This document shows, piece by piece, positions 16,293-25,753 of a stretch of 64,000 nucleotides of DNA. Origin of the DNA: Desulfosarcina widdelii (GTDB lineage Bacteria > Desulfobacterota > Desulfobacteria > Desulfobacterales > Desulfosarcinaceae). The stretch covers positions 6,572,001-6,636,000 of the forward strand of contig NZ_AP021875.1 of the NCBI RefSeq assembly GCF_009688965.1. The letters are read 5' to 3'. The notes under the pieces were generated by a model. It was not told the DNA's origin. It saw only the letters and a list, made by a program, of their open reading frames with translations, and searched no databases. A program made the translations under genes and the position numbers. The number at the start of each line of letters is the position of its first letter. Position 1 is the first letter of the stretch.

Positions 16293-18624
16293 TTTTCAAC
16301 CGCTCCGAAGCCGATGCCGATTCTTTCTGGCCATTGACCCCCGCCTTTTCGTCGATTATGGGAAATCGCAGTGCGAAACAGGTGCCGTTAGGTTCGTTGG
16401 GCGTCGCCTCGATGGTTCCGCCGCACTCCTTGACGATGCCGTAGCTGATGGATAGCCCCAGTCCTGTTCCCTTGCCCACTTCTTTGGTCGTAAAAAAAGG
16501 TTCGAAGATTTTCTCCACAATATTCTCGGGGATGCCCGTGCCCGTATCGCAGATCCTGCAGACTACCTTACCAGCATCGCTGCGGGTCCACAAGCGGATG
16601 GTTTTCTCTTTCTCGTCGTCGCCGGCAGGCCGGTCTCCCCACCGGGATTCGATGGCGTCGCGGGCATTGAGCAGCAGATTGATGAACACCTGCTCCAAGC
16701 GGCTGGGGTCGGCATGGATGCGCGGAATCGATTCGTCGATTTCCCACACCACCTGGATGCCGCGCACCTTGAGCTGCTGGCTGAATATTTCGAAGGCGCT
16801 TTTCAACACATCGTTGACTTGCACCGGGACCAGTTCCATGTCCGACTTTCTGGCAAACTGGCGCATGTGGTTGATGATCTTGGCAGCTCGGTCCACATTG
16901 CCGTCCACCTTGGAAAGCATGGTGTTGAGTGTGGATGGATCGATGGCTTCCTGGGCCGTGATCTTCTTCATGAAGAAGCTGCTAACTGTCTTGATGACCG
17001 ACAGCGGCTGGTTGAGTTCGTGGGCCACGCCGGTGGCCATCTCACCCAAAGTGGCCATCTTGCTGGCCTGAATCAACTGCTGTTCGGCTTCCAGACGTTT
17101 GGTGATGTCGCTGGTGGTGACCAGCAGCACTTTGCGCCCGGAGTACTCGGAGGGCGAGATGCGAATGTTGACGAACAGGCCCTTGCCTTCGCGATCCAGA
17201 TGGCGGGCCTGGTTGATCACCGAGCAGGTGACCAGTTTAAAGGCATAATGATCCCGCTCGTCAGGATGAAAGAGAGTCATGAAAGAGCGACCGGTGATCT
17301 CCTCCACAGGAAAACCGTAAACGGCGGTCACGCTCTGGTTGCAGTCGATGATTTCCAGGCTGTCCACATCCAGCACGAATACCGGGTTGGGGATATTGCT
17401 GAAGATGGCGTGGTACTTCTTTTCCGATCGCTGCAAATCCTCTTCCAGTTGCCGACGCTGGGAGATGTCCAGTGAGATTTCCATGGCGGCGACGATTTCG
17501 CCGCTGGCATCTTTAATGGGAGAAGTTCGCACCAGCCAGTGGGTTGGAGAGCCGTCCTTGTCCACCCCACGCTCTTCGGTCTGGTGGGATATTCCGTCGG
17601 CAAAGGTCTTTTCGACCGGGCAGACCTTACATTTTTTATCCCTGCCTTTATAGGCGTGATAGCAGTGATCGTTCGGCCCGGGGGCAAATCGCCGGGCGAA
17701 CTCGTTGTTGTACCGCAGCAGGCGATAGTTGCTGTCCTGGACCGTGATCAGACAGGGAACCTGTTCGAACAGGTTCTGATATTCGTCGCGCTGCTTGTTC
17801 AACTCTTTCTGGCTGGATGCGATCTCTTCGGACATCTGATTAATGGCCGACGCCATCTGCCCCAATTCGTCCATCTTTTCGATCTGCACGCGGGTACTGT
17901 AGTCCCCCCGGGCAATGCGACGGGTGCCGTCGATCAGGCGTTTGATGGGGTAGTTGACGAAGCGCAATACGAAAATAAAGATGATTGCCGACGTGATGAG
18001 AAAAACGAATCCCGCTAGGCCGATGATGCCCCGCTCCGCCATCAGGATTTCGCGGTCGGTGTCTTCCAGGCTGATGACCACATCCAGGGCCCCGAGAATT
18101 TTCTTGCCTTCGGGGTGAACATGGCAATCGCCGGTGGCACAGCCGGGTTCGTTGCGGATGGGGCTGATGATGCCCAGCAGACGATAACCGGAATCGGAGA
18201 AGAAGATGCGGGTGCGTTCCTCCAGCGGAACCTCGGTCATGGGAGGATCGGTTCGATGACAGATATGGCAGGCTTCGGCCTTGATGTTGGTGGTGAGCTC
18301 CACCTCCTCGGGCCGGTTGGAGTATTTGATCTCCCCTTCCTTGTTGTAAATGCGGATGTTCTTGATCTCCGGCTGCCGGCCGATGTTGTTGATGATCTGG
18401 TTGATCTCGTCGCGGGAGTTGAGCATCATGGCATAGTGCGTGCCCAGCCGGATGGTGGTGGTGAGCCGGTCGGTGCCGGCCACCATGTTGTTCATCAACT
18501 TCTCTTTCTGGTTGCGAATATTAAAGGACGACCAGGTGGCAATGGTGACCAGCAGCACGATGCCCACGGCGAGGATCAGCTTGGAAGCCATGCTGTTGCG
18601 CAGGTTTTGGATGAGGTTGAACAT
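16285..18624 (-). CDS. Membrane sensor kinase with two c-type haem motifs
   Basis: From ATG 18624 the protein has 779 residues. A TTG nine codons upstream is the only alternative. TM helices at about 16-36 and 199-221 bracket a periplasmic domain with CHICH (119-123, a classical C-x2-C-H haem motif) and CATGDCH (162-168, C-x4-C-H). Then come HAMP (about 222-275), a PAS with the cysteines DHCYHAYKGRDKKCKVCP, a second PAS, HisKA (VAHELNQPLS) and HATPase (GKGTGLGLSISYG). The haem motifs need export and cytochrome c maturation, consistent with a periplasmic redox or gas sensor. The gene follows hdrB by 256 bp in the same direction and overlaps the receiver-kinase gene. Confidence 0.87.
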   Translation of the reverse strand: MFNLIQNLRNSMASKLILAVGIVLLVTIATWSSFNIRNQKEKLMNNMVAGTDRLTTTIRLGTHYAMMLNSRDEINQIINNIGRQPEIKNIRIYNKEGEIKYSNRPEEVELTTNIKAEACHICHRTDPPMTEVPLEERTRIFFSDSGYRLLGIISPIRNEPGCATGDCHVHPEGKKILGALDVVISLEDTDREILMAERGIIGLAGFVFLITSAIIFIFVLRFVNYPIKRLIDGTRRIARGDYSTRVQIEKMDELGQMASAINQMSEEIASSQKELNKQRDEYQNLFEQVPCLITVQDSNYRLLRYNNEFARRFAPGPNDHCYHAYKGRDKKCKVCPVEKTFADGISHQTEERGVDKDGSPTHWLVRTSPIKDASGEIVAAMEISLDISQRRQLEEDLQRSEKKYHAIFSNIPNPVFVLDVDSLEIIDCNQSVTAVYGFPVEEITGRSFMTLFHPDERDHYAFKLVTCSVINQARHLDREGKGLFVNIRISPSEYSGRKVLLVTTSDITKRLEAEQQLIQASKMATLGEMATGVAHELNQPLSVIKTVSSFFMKKITAQEAIDPSTLNTMLSKVDGNVDRAAKIINHMRQFARKSDMELVPVQVNDVLKSAFEIFSQQLKVRGIQVVWEIDESIPRIHADPSRLEQVFINLLLNARDAIESRWGDRPAGDDEKEKTIRLWTRSDAGKVVCRICDTGTGIPENIVEKIFEPFFTTKEVGKGTGLGLSISYGIVKECGGTIEATPNEPNGTCFALRFPIIDEKAGVNGQKESASASERLKNE

Positions 18625-18880
18625 GGATCGATATCTCGATAAACGGCGCAACCGAAGCGGTCACATTCGTTTGTGAACTGTGTGTAATAGATCAGGTGGC
18701 GTTCAGAAGACAGAATTCAGAAGTCGGAATCCAGTCATAGACTCGCCTTTTGCTCGATCATTATTAAAACTGCGGTTCTCTGTCAAATTCGAGTGCCCCT
18801 GCACCCCGCTTCCACGCTTCGTGTGGGAGCATCCATTGCATGGTCCGCCATCCGTCCTTTGACTTCCGACCTCTGTTCAA

Positions 18881-19747
18881 CTAATGGATTTTCTCCTTGA
18901 AACGTTTCTCTATTGCCAGATTCAAATCCATTCCCAGTTCCTTGGGATCCAGCCCCATGGCCAGTCCGAGCAGTTGCGGCAGATAGAGCACGGTAATGGA
19001 AAGGTCCTCGCCGGCCATGCGGGAAGCCTTGGTCTGCCAGCCGTCCAGGTTGATCTGGCACATGGGGCAGACGGTCACGATGAGGTCCGCTCCTTTAGCT
19101 GCTTTCAAAATGGAGCGGACCCTTTCCAGTCCGGTCTCGGGCTGGGTGCTGACCAGAGAGGCGCCACAGCAGCGGGACCCCATTTCCCAGTCGAGGACCA
19201 CGGCGCCCGTGGCCTCGATGAAGGGAATCATGGTTTTCGGCCGCTCGGGATCGTCGAATTCCACGTAGGGACGCAGGCACTGGCAGCCGTAGTAAGGCGC
19301 CACGGTCAGGTTGTCCAGGGAGCGGGAGATCAGGGGAGCGATGCGCTGTACTCCAATATCCACGGCGATGACGTCCAGCAGATGGCGCACCCGGGCTGTT
19401 CCCGCGGCCTGGAGTCCGACTGCCTCTAAAGCGTCGTTGATGGCAGCCCGGCCTTCGGCATCGCCGCGCAGGGTCTCCCGGGCTTTTTTCAGGTTCAAAT
19501 AGCAGGCGCTGCACGGCACCAGGACCTGGCCGTCGGGATCGGCCCGCTCGGCCAAGGCCAGATTGCGGGCGCCCAGGGACAGGGAGAGCATATGGCTGAG
19601 CGGTGCCGCCGCGCTGGCCCCGCAGCACGTCCAATCTTCGATTTCCTCCAGGTCGACGCCGGTGGCGGCCAGCACTGCCCGTGTGGAGAGGTCATACTCG
19701 CGTGCCGAGGCGGTCAGGCTGCATCCCGGATAGTATAGGTATTTCAT
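18881..19747 (-). CDS. hdrB: Heterodisulfide reductase subunit B-like
   Basis: This 288-residue HdrB homologue starts with MKYLYYPGCSL and has two cysteine-rich CCG domains: the first at WTCCGASAAAP with PCSACYLNLK, the second at GCQCLRPY, SRCCGASLVS and CPMCQINLD. In HdrB these bind two unusual [4Fe-4S] clusters that reduce disulfides. It follows hdrC by 45 bp. Sulfate reducers lack CoM-CoB heterodisulfide, so the natural substrate is probably another thiol/disulfide or a protein disulfide. It is part of the second Hdr locus, with an HdrA that carries a receiver domain. The first Hdr locus has no HdrBC in this window. Confidence 0.92.
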   Translation of the reverse strand: MKYLYYPGCSLTASAREYDLSTRAVLAATGVDLEEIEDWTCCGASAAAPLSHMLSLSLGARNLALAERADPDGQVLVPCSACYLNLKKARETLRGDAEGRAAINDALEAVGLQAAGTARVRHLLDVIAVDIGVQRIAPLISRSLDNLTVAPYYGCQCLRPYVEFDDPERPKTMIPFIEATGAVVLDWEMGSRCCGASLVSTQPETGLERVRSILKAAKGADLIVTVCPMCQINLDGWQTKASRMAGEDLSITVLYLPQLLGLAMGLDPKELGMDLNLAIEKRFKEKIH

Positions 19748-19792
19748 GCAAAATCTCCCATTGTCGCATATCAGTCATGTGGCTGGAATCGA

Positions 19793-20350
19793 TCAGCGAT
19801 CATCGCCTGCTTCTTCCAGTTGCTTGACTTTTCTGAAAAGGTCCTCCAACGGCGTTGCCTCGGATTTCCCGGCGCCCAGTTCAACCTTGCCCTTGCCCAT
19901 CAGTTTCATGCCCAAGGGGGCGAAGCGAAAGGGAGCCACGGGACTTTTCATGGCCGTGAAATAGCGGGTCATGAAGGCCATCTCGTGCAGGCGGCCGCGG
20001 CCTTGAACGGTTCGCATGAAGGTCTCGTAGAAAAGCCGGCTGGCGCGATGGCGTTTTTCCTGCCGGGCGAAGGCGATGCCCTTCAAGGCTTCCATGGCCT
20101 CGGTGAGAGGAAGGCCCCGGGGGCAGCGCAGGGTGCAGGTGTAGCAGTCCGAGCAGAGGATAAAGGTCCGGCTGGCCATGACATCGGCCAGGCGCCCCAT
20201 GATTACCAGGCGCCACATTTTCCTGGGGGTTAGGTCCATCTCCCCTGCGTTGGGGCACGAGGCGGTGCAGGTGCCGCATTGGATGCAGGGGAGCAGTTTG
20301 GCGCGGATATCGTCCAACGGATTCGATGCATGCGGATTGGATTCGTTCAT
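19793..20350 (-). CDS. hdrC: Heterodisulfide reductase subunit C-like
   Basis: The 185-residue protein has two ferredoxin-type motifs (CIQCGTCTASCP near 31-42 and CSDCYTCTLRCPRG near 78-91), the pattern of soluble HdrC, which passes electrons from HdrA to HdrB. The start is ATG 20350 with GGAGGAAAC upstream; the frame is open to 20554, but that part overlaps the end of hdrA. The C-terminal tail is longer than in methanogen HdrC and ends in a charged helix. It lies between hdrA-REC and hdrB, the expected order for a functional HdrABC unit. Confidence 0.9.
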   Translation of the reverse strand: MNESNPHASNPLDDIRAKLLPCIQCGTCTASCPNAGEMDLTPRKMWRLVIMGRLADVMASRTFILCSDCYTCTLRCPRGLPLTEAMEALKGIAFARQEKRHRASRLFYETFMRTVQGRGRLHEMAFMTRYFTAMKSPVAPFRFAPLGMKLMGKGKVELGAGKSEATPLEDLFRKVKQLEEAGDDR

Positions 20351-20399
20351 GTTTCCTCCGCAGGGTCGCGGACCGCCGCGTCCCTGCCCTTGGGTTGAT

Positions 20400-23300
20400 T
20401 TACGGGGTCGTTGCCATTGCCCCGTCGATCGCTCCGAACAGGCTGCGATGTTCGAATCCCTCCACGATGGAGGCCTTATTGGGGCAGACGGTGGCGCAGT
20501 CTCCGCATCCCTGGCACATGATCGGGTTGACCTCGACCCGTCGCCCGGTGTCATCCAGAAAGCGGGCGTCGTAGGGACAGGTTTCGATGCATCGCAGGCA
20601 GAGGGTGCAGAGGCTGTGGCGCACCACGGCCGTGGTGCGGGCGGTCGGCAGCCGCTTGGCGGTCAGTATGGCCAGGGCGCGGCCGGCTGCGGCCTCGGCC
20701 GTGGCTACGCTTTCGGCCACAGAGCGCGGTGAAAGCGTGATGCCGCATCCGAAAACCCCCGCCTTCAGGGCTTCCACCGGGCGCCACTTGGAGTCCGCCT
20801 CCTGGAAAAATCCGTCCTGATCCCGCTGGGCGCCATAGGCCAGGGCCAGGCTCTCCGGCAGATGGGGCGCGATGCCGGTGGCCAGCACCAGCATGTCGGC
20901 CCCGATTTCCACCGGCACGTTCAGGATGGGATCGAACAGGCGCACGCTGACGGGGGAATCTTCCCCGGTGCCGGTGCTCACTTCCGGTTTGCGGTCCGGC
21001 CGGTACTGGAAAAAGAGGACGCCCTGCTTGCGGGCTTCGGTGTACCAGGCTTCGCTGAGTCCGCAGGTCATCATGTCCCGGTAAAGGATATACACCTGCA
21101 GGTCGGGATTGCGCTTTTTAAGCCAGAGGGCCTGCTTCAGGGCCGTGGGGCAGCAGACCCGGCTGCAGTAATTCCTCGGCTCCTCCCGGGAGCCCACGCA
21201 CTGGATCATCACCACGGAAGTGATGCCGTCGGTGTCCAGTCTATTCTCGTGGATGCGGATCTCCAGCTCCTTTTGGGTGACCACGGCTTCGCTGGTGCCA
21301 TAGCCGTAGGCATCGGTGGGAGCCTCCTGCCCGCCGGTGGCAAGGATCACCGCGCCGTGTTCCACGGTCTCGGCGGGCTTCTCTTCGGTTTCGATGGTGG
21401 AGATAAAGTGCCCGGCCTGGCCGAAGGCGCCCACAACCCGGCTTGCGGTCATCACTTCGATGCCGGGGTGTGCCTCGACCCGTGCGACAATCTCTTCCCG
21501 GTAAGGGGCAATCGGCGTACCGTCGATGGTTTCGTGCAGCCAGGCCAGGTTGCCGCCCAATTGCTCGGCGGCCTCCACCAGGGTGACCTTCACCCCGTGG
21601 TCGGCCACGGCCAGCGCCGCGTTCATGCCTGCCGGACCGCCGCCCACGACCAGCGCCCGGTTGATCACGGCAATGCCGGGGCCGCGTTCCGCCGAGGCAT
21701 GCTTCAACCGGTTGATTCCGGCCATGACCACGGCGACGGTGGCCGGATCGTCCCAGTTCAGCCGGTCGTCTTTGGCCACCGGTTCGATCAAGGCCGGATC
21801 CAGCTTCCAGGCATTGGCCAGATCCGTCGTTTTGTGGCCGTAGACAAAGCTGGGACAGGCGACCACCAGCACCCGGTTGAACTCGTCCGAGGCCATTTCC
21901 ACCAGTTCCTGCCAACCCTCGGCCGTGCAGAGGCGCTGCATGGCAACGGCCCGGCAAACGGCCGGGTCCCGTTGCAGGTATGCGGTCAGGGCCTCCAGGC
22001 CCTTTTCTCCCCGACCCCGGTTGTCGCATTGGCAGAGTACGGCCAGAATGCGGGGCCGCTGCCGGGAAACGTCACGGGTTTCGGCGTCATCCGTCGATTT
22101 TTCGGCCGGGGAAAATTCAGCTGACGATATTTCAGCCAGGCCGCCGCCGGCCCGGTGAATAAAGCGCGAGGCGTTGACGGCGGCCGAAGATGCCCGGATC
22201 ACGGATTCGGCGATATCCGTAGGGCCGGTCAGGGTTCCTCCGGCAACAATACCCTCCCGGCGGGTGCGGGTTTCGGAAAAGGCGACCGGGGTGACGAAAC
22301 CGAAATCATCGGCATCGATGTCCAGCGCCTCGACCAGCTTTGCGGTTCCGGGGTGGGGACGCTGGCCCACGGAAAGCACCACCAGGTCGAAACGGTCTTC
22401 GCGGGTTTCGCCCGATGTCTCGGTCCAGCGGATAAAGACATCGTTGCTGTCCGGGGCGGCGGCGATGGAGTGCACCCGGCCGCGCACCAGATCAACGCCT
22501 TCGGGGGAAACGGTTGTTTGCCCGTAGCGCTCGAAGGATTTACCGAAGGTGCGCATGTCCATATAGATGATGGTGGCCGAAAAGTCGCTGCCGATCCGCT
22601 GCCGGGCCACCGCGGCCTCCTTGAGGGCGAACATGCAGCAGATGGTGCTGCAGAAATCGGCGCCGGACTGCAGGTCCCGGGAGCCCACGCACTGAATCCA
22701 GGCGGCGCGGCGTACCGGCCGTTTGTCCGAGGGGCGCAGCAGCTGCCCGCCGTCGGGTCCGGTGCCGCTGAACATGCGTTCGAACTCCAGGCTGGTGACT
22801 ACGTTGGGCACCAGGCCGTATCCCATGGGGTTTTTCCCCGTGGCAGGATCGAAACAGGTGGTGCCGGTGGCCAGGACGATGGCCCCCACCGTCTCCTTGC
22901 GGTAGCGGGTTTTTTCGAAGGCTTCGTATACGGCCGCGATTTTGGGCATCAGGTCGTCGGGTTCGAAGGGTTTGACCAGGTAGTCCATGGCGCCGATTTT
23001 CATGGCTCCCACGGCGGTTTCCACGGTGGCGTAGGCGGTCATCATCAGCACGCTGAGATCGGGCCGAAGGACCTTGGCCTTTTCCAGCACCTCCACGCCG
23101 TCCATACCCGGCATCTTGATGTCCAGCAGCATGAGGTGAAAAGTTTCTTTTTCGAGCGCTTCCAGGGCCTCGGGACCCGAAGCGGCCATGGCTACGGTGT
23201 AGCCCTCTTCTTCTCCCAGCCAGGCATCGAGGGAATTTCTGATGATGGATTCGTCGTCCACCACCAGAATGCGGAAGGCGCTCCGGCCCATGACGGCAAG

Positions 23301-23843
23301 ATTGATGGCTCCGGTGGGACAGGCCGGCTCGCAGGCCCCGCAGCGGGTGCAGGCCGCCGGGTCGATGGTGTAGGTGTTGGGAATGTTGTGGGGCAACGGA
23401 AGATAGACCGCCTTTCGCCGGGTCAGACCGGCGTTGAAGGCATCGGGAACCTCCACGGGACAGGCCTGGCTGCACAGGCCGCAGCCGATGCAGCGCCCGG
23501 GATCGACGGGGTTGGGGGCCTGGTTGAGCGACACCTCGAATTTGCCGGCCTCGCCTTCCACCGCGGCCAGGGTGGTGCCCAGACAGATGTCGATCTTTTC
23601 ATGAAAGAGCCCTTTTCGCAGGCAGGTCTGGATGCCGGCGTCCCGGTCCATCATGGGAAGCATCCGGCACATGCCGCAGCGGTCCGTGGGGAACTGGTAA
23701 TCCAGCTGGCTCAGGATGCCGCCCATGTGGGGCGCCTGATCGGCCAGCATTACCCGATATCCCATCTGGGCCAGATCGATGGATGCGCGGATGCCGCTGA
23801 TGCCGGCACCCACCACCAGGGCCCTGCCGATTTTCTGATTCAT
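20400..23843 (-). CDS. hdrA: HdrA-like protein with an embedded response-regulator receiver domain
   Basis: The 1147-residue protein (start ATG 23843, AGGGG upstream) begins as HdrA: VVGAGISG (about 10-17), TDRCGMCRM, then two ferredoxin motifs (CIGCGLCSQACP 118-129, CTRCGACEPACP 165-176). Residues about 190-305 are a complete receiver domain: DD at 196-197, phospho-acceptor Asp 241 (LLDIKMPG), Thr 269, Lys 291 (YLVKPF). HdrA then resumes (CVGSRD with CSTICC), followed by a second flavin module (VVGGGPAGM; CVGSRE with CSRVCC) and terminal ferredoxin motifs (CTLCLRCIETCP, CQGCGDCATVCP). The reading frame is unbroken, so the fusion is real. It predicts an electron-transfer flavoprotein whose activity or assembly responds to phosphorylation. 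It lies directly before hdrC and hdrB. Confidence 0.9.
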   Translation of the reverse strand: MNQKIGRALVVGAGISGIRASIDLAQMGYRVMLADQAPHMGGILSQLDYQFPTDRCGMCRMLPMMDRDAGIQTCLRKGLFHEKIDICLGTTLAAVEGEAGKFEVSLNQAPNPVDPGRCIGCGLCSQACPVEVPDAFNAGLTRRKAVYLPLPHNIPNTYTIDPAACTRCGACEPACPTGAINLAVMGRSAFRILVVDDESIIRNSLDAWLGEEEGYTVAMAASGPEALEALEKETFHLMLLDIKMPGMDGVEVLEKAKVLRPDLSVLMMTAYATVETAVGAMKIGAMDYLVKPFEPDDLMPKIAAVYEAFEKTRYRKETVGAIVLATGTTCFDPATGKNPMGYGLVPNVVTSLEFERMFSGTGPDGGQLLRPSDKRPVRRAAWIQCVGSRDLQSGADFCSTICCMFALKEAAVARQRIGSDFSATIIYMDMRTFGKSFERYGQTTVSPEGVDLVRGRVHSIAAAPDSNDVFIRWTETSGETREDRFDLVVLSVGQRPHPGTAKLVEALDIDADDFGFVTPVAFSETRTRREGIVAGGTLTGPTDIAESVIRASSAAVNASRFIHRAGGGLAEISSAEFSPAEKSTDDAETRDVSRQRPRILAVLCQCDNRGRGEKGLEALTAYLQRDPAVCRAVAMQRLCTAEGWQELVEMASDEFNRVLVVACPSFVYGHKTTDLANAWKLDPALIEPVAKDDRLNWDDPATVAVVMAGINRLKHASAERGPGIAVINRALVVGGGPAGMNAALAVADHGVKVTLVEAAEQLGGNLAWLHETIDGTPIAPYREEIVARVEAHPGIEVMTASRVVGAFGQAGHFISTIETEEKPAETVEHGAVILATGGQEAPTDAYGYGTSEAVVTQKELEIRIHENRLDTDGITSVVMIQCVGSREEPRNYCSRVCCPTALKQALWLKKRNPDLQVYILYRDMMTCGLSEAWYTEARKQGVLFFQYRPDRKPEVSTGTGEDSPVSVRLFDPILNVPVEIGADMLVLATGIAPHLPESLALAYGAQRDQDGFFQEADSKWRPVEALKAGVFGCGITLSPRSVAESVATAEAAAGRALAILTAKRLPTARTTAVVRHSLCTLCLRCIETCPYDARFLDDTGRRVEVNPIMCQGCGDCATVCPNKASIVEGFEHRSLFGAIDGAMATTP

Positions 23844-23902
23844 GGTTTTCCCCTGTTCGCTTTCCATTTCAAAGTTGGTCGACGCGTGAAAAACGATCTT
23901 CG

Positions 23903-24027
23903 GACGGCTTCGTAAAACGTTCGAGATCAAGGCTTGCGAAGCCCGAGGAACGAGGCGTACCCGAACGTACTCCGCAGTGACGAGGTGTGAAGCGTAACGC
24001 CGATATCGGACGTTTTACGAAGCCGTC
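23903..24027. repeat. Palindromic repeat A, copy 1
   Basis: The 125-bp element has perfect 18-bp terminal inverted repeats (GACGGCTTCGTAAAACGT at the left end and its complement at the right). The inner arms include GATCAAGGC and GATATCGG segments. It lies inside the Hdr operon between two genes. Related copies are at 25245, 41308, 44223, 49851 and 57452. Confidence 0.9.
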
Positions 24028-24032
24028 AAATT

Positions 24033-25163
24033 CTATAAGCCGACCACCTCCTGATACTCGTTCTCCTCAAACCCGCTCATGGGCGGCGCCTGCAACAGAT
24101 CCATGCCGGCATTGTAGCCAAAGGCGGACTGGGCGTGTTTGGCCACGTACGTGAACAAATCGGAAACCGGGATGTCGTTAGGACAGGCGTTGCTGCACTG
24201 GCCGCAGCCCACGCAGGCGCAGCTCATGTGAGCCATGCGGGTCAGATGGAAAAAGAGCGTGTCCGTGGGCATCTTGACCCCGCCTTTGCGGCGCGCCCAC
24301 TGCATGTACTGAAACGGGTCGTGCCGGAAGGTGTCGGTGGTAAAGACACAGGTGGTGCAGTAGCACACCGGACAGGCCACCCGGCAGTTGTAGCAGTTGA
24401 CGCAGTCGGCCAGATAGCCGGCCAGTTCCTGGATGCTGCCGGTGCGCTCGGCAACCTTGGCGAACATTTCTTCCCGGTACTGTTTTCGCTGTTTCATCCG
24501 TTCGTCCACGTCCGTTTTGCGCTGCGCCGGAGCGCCTTGTGACGGAGGAAGATCAAGGTTGGTGAGCAGGGTTTCACCTTCCTGAGTACGTCCCCGGACC
24601 GTCAGGCCGTCGGCCGGGGCGGTTCCCAGCCACTCGATGGCGATATCGGCGCCGTCGGCCAGAAAGTGGATGCAGGCTTGGCAGGCGGAGGCGATCTCGG
24701 GTGCGCCATCGCCCGATGTCACCGCTTCGCAAAAGGCCTGTGTGGCCTCATCGGCAGTTTCGAAACCATCCATGAAGGTTCTGAAATCCGAATTGAGCAG
24801 GGCGCCGGGGCAGTCCATGGCGATGAGGATCACATCGTCCCGTCGTCCCTGGTTGAGTTTCACCAGTTCATTGAACGCACGGATCTCGCAGGGTCGCAAA
24901 AAGGCGGCCAGGCGGCCGCCGGCCGGCATGCGCGTGAGTTTGGCCAGCTGCTGGGCCGCGTTTAACGGAAAGGCCGGGGCGAAGGGATCGGCTTCGGCCA
25001 GCCGCTCCGGGTCCGACACCAGCAGAGGCATGATCCGGTTTTTGACGGCCAGGCGGGCGGGTACCAGCACGGCATCGATGCCGGCTTTTTCCATGATCGT
25101 GGACAGCAGCGTGCGAACGCCTGAGAGACGGTCTTGGTCTTCAATGTGAATGGCCTCTGTCAT
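24033..25163 (-). CDS. FrhB/FdhB-like 4Fe-4S electron-transfer protein (second locus)
   Basis: The 376-residue paralogue of the gene at 523-1470 has LRPCEIRAFNEL, a C-x2-C-x-H type segment (ACQACIHFL), a cysteine block (CVNCYNCRVACPVCYCTTC) and a final ferredoxin motif (CVGCGQCSNACP). It probably binds several [4Fe-4S] clusters and connects the HdrA-MvhD core to another redox partner. It starts at ATG 25163 with GGAGGAG upstream and sits between mvhD and the receiver-containing hdrA. No transmembrane segment is present. Compared with the locus-1 copy it has a longer middle region (about 190-235). Confidence 0.82.
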   Translation of the reverse strand: MTEAIHIEDQDRLSGVRTLLSTIMEKAGIDAVLVPARLAVKNRIMPLLVSDPERLAEADPFAPAFPLNAAQQLAKLTRMPAGGRLAAFLRPCEIRAFNELVKLNQGRRDDVILIAMDCPGALLNSDFRTFMDGFETADEATQAFCEAVTSGDGAPEIASACQACIHFLADGADIAIEWLGTAPADGLTVRGRTQEGETLLTNLDLPPSQGAPAQRKTDVDERMKQRKQYREEMFAKVAERTGSIQELAGYLADCVNCYNCRVACPVCYCTTCVFTTDTFRHDPFQYMQWARRKGGVKMPTDTLFFHLTRMAHMSCACVGCGQCSNACPNDIPVSDLFTYVAKHAQSAFGYNAGMDLLQAPPMSGFEENEYQEVVGL

Positions 25164-25244
25164 AGTCTCCTCCTGGAGTGGTCATTTTGCCCGCTATCTT
25201 GGTTCTGCAATACTATTGATGGGTCCTTTAGAAGTCGCATTCCC

Positions 25245-25290
25245 GACGGGCTCGTAAAAAGGCCGATATCGGGCTTTTTACGAGTCCGTC
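25245..25290. repeat. Palindromic repeat A, short copy 2
   Basis: The 46-bp hairpin element starts GACGGGCTCGTAAAAAG and ends CTTTTTACGAGTCCGTC, with GATATCGG in the centre. It sits in the 131-bp gap between mvhD and the FrhB-like gene. In RNA it would form a strong hairpin within the operon transcript. Confidence 0.85.
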
Positions 25291-25294
25291 CATA

Positions 25295-25717
25295 TTAGAT
25301 CACCATCTTTAGATCGGGTAGCGTCGGCCCCAGTTCGCGGACCTGGGTCACCAGTTCCCCCATGATTTCGGCAAACTGGATGCCGTCGCTGGCTCCGATC
25401 CAGGTGAGCCGCAGCCGCTGGTTGTCGATGCCGAAGCGGGGCAGGATCTCCTTGAGCAGCTTTACCCGTCGGCGGGCTTTATAGTTGCCGTTGATGTAGT
25501 GGCAGTCGCCGGGGTGGCATCCGCTGATCAGGACCCCGTCCGCGCCTTCCAGAAAGGCTTTGATGACGTACTGGGGGTCCACCATGCCCGTGCACATCAC
25601 CCGGATGAGCCGGACGTTCTTGGGATAGGTCAGCCGGGAAGTGCCGGCCAGATCGGCGGCCGTGTAGGTGCACCAGTTGCAGACAAAAGCGATGATGGCG
25701 GGTTCGAAGTTACTCAT
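25295..25717 (-). CDS. mvhD: MvhD-type hydrogenase iron-sulfur subunit (Cys form)
   Basis: The 140-residue MvhD homologue has FVCNWCTYTAADL, MCTGMVDPQ and ISGCHPGDCHYINGNYK, the cysteines that bind the [2Fe-2S] cluster. It is the cysteine counterpart of the TGA-containing gene at 1472-1903. Start ATG 25717 has GGAG 6 nt upstream; an in-frame ATG at 25729 is less likely. It passes electrons between HdrA (next gene upstream) and an outside partner. A repeat-filled gap of 171 bp separates it from hdrA, so the two may be joined only through a structured leader. Confidence 0.92.
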   Translation of the reverse strand: MSNFEPAIIAFVCNWCTYTAADLAGTSRLTYPKNVRLIRVMCTGMVDPQYVIKAFLEGADGVLISGCHPGDCHYINGNYKARRRVKLLKEILPRFGIDNQRLRLTWIGASDGIQFAEIMGELVTQVRELGPTLPDLKMVI

Positions 25718-25753
25718 AAAAATCTCCAATTAGTATTCAGTCCAGTGTTCGTT

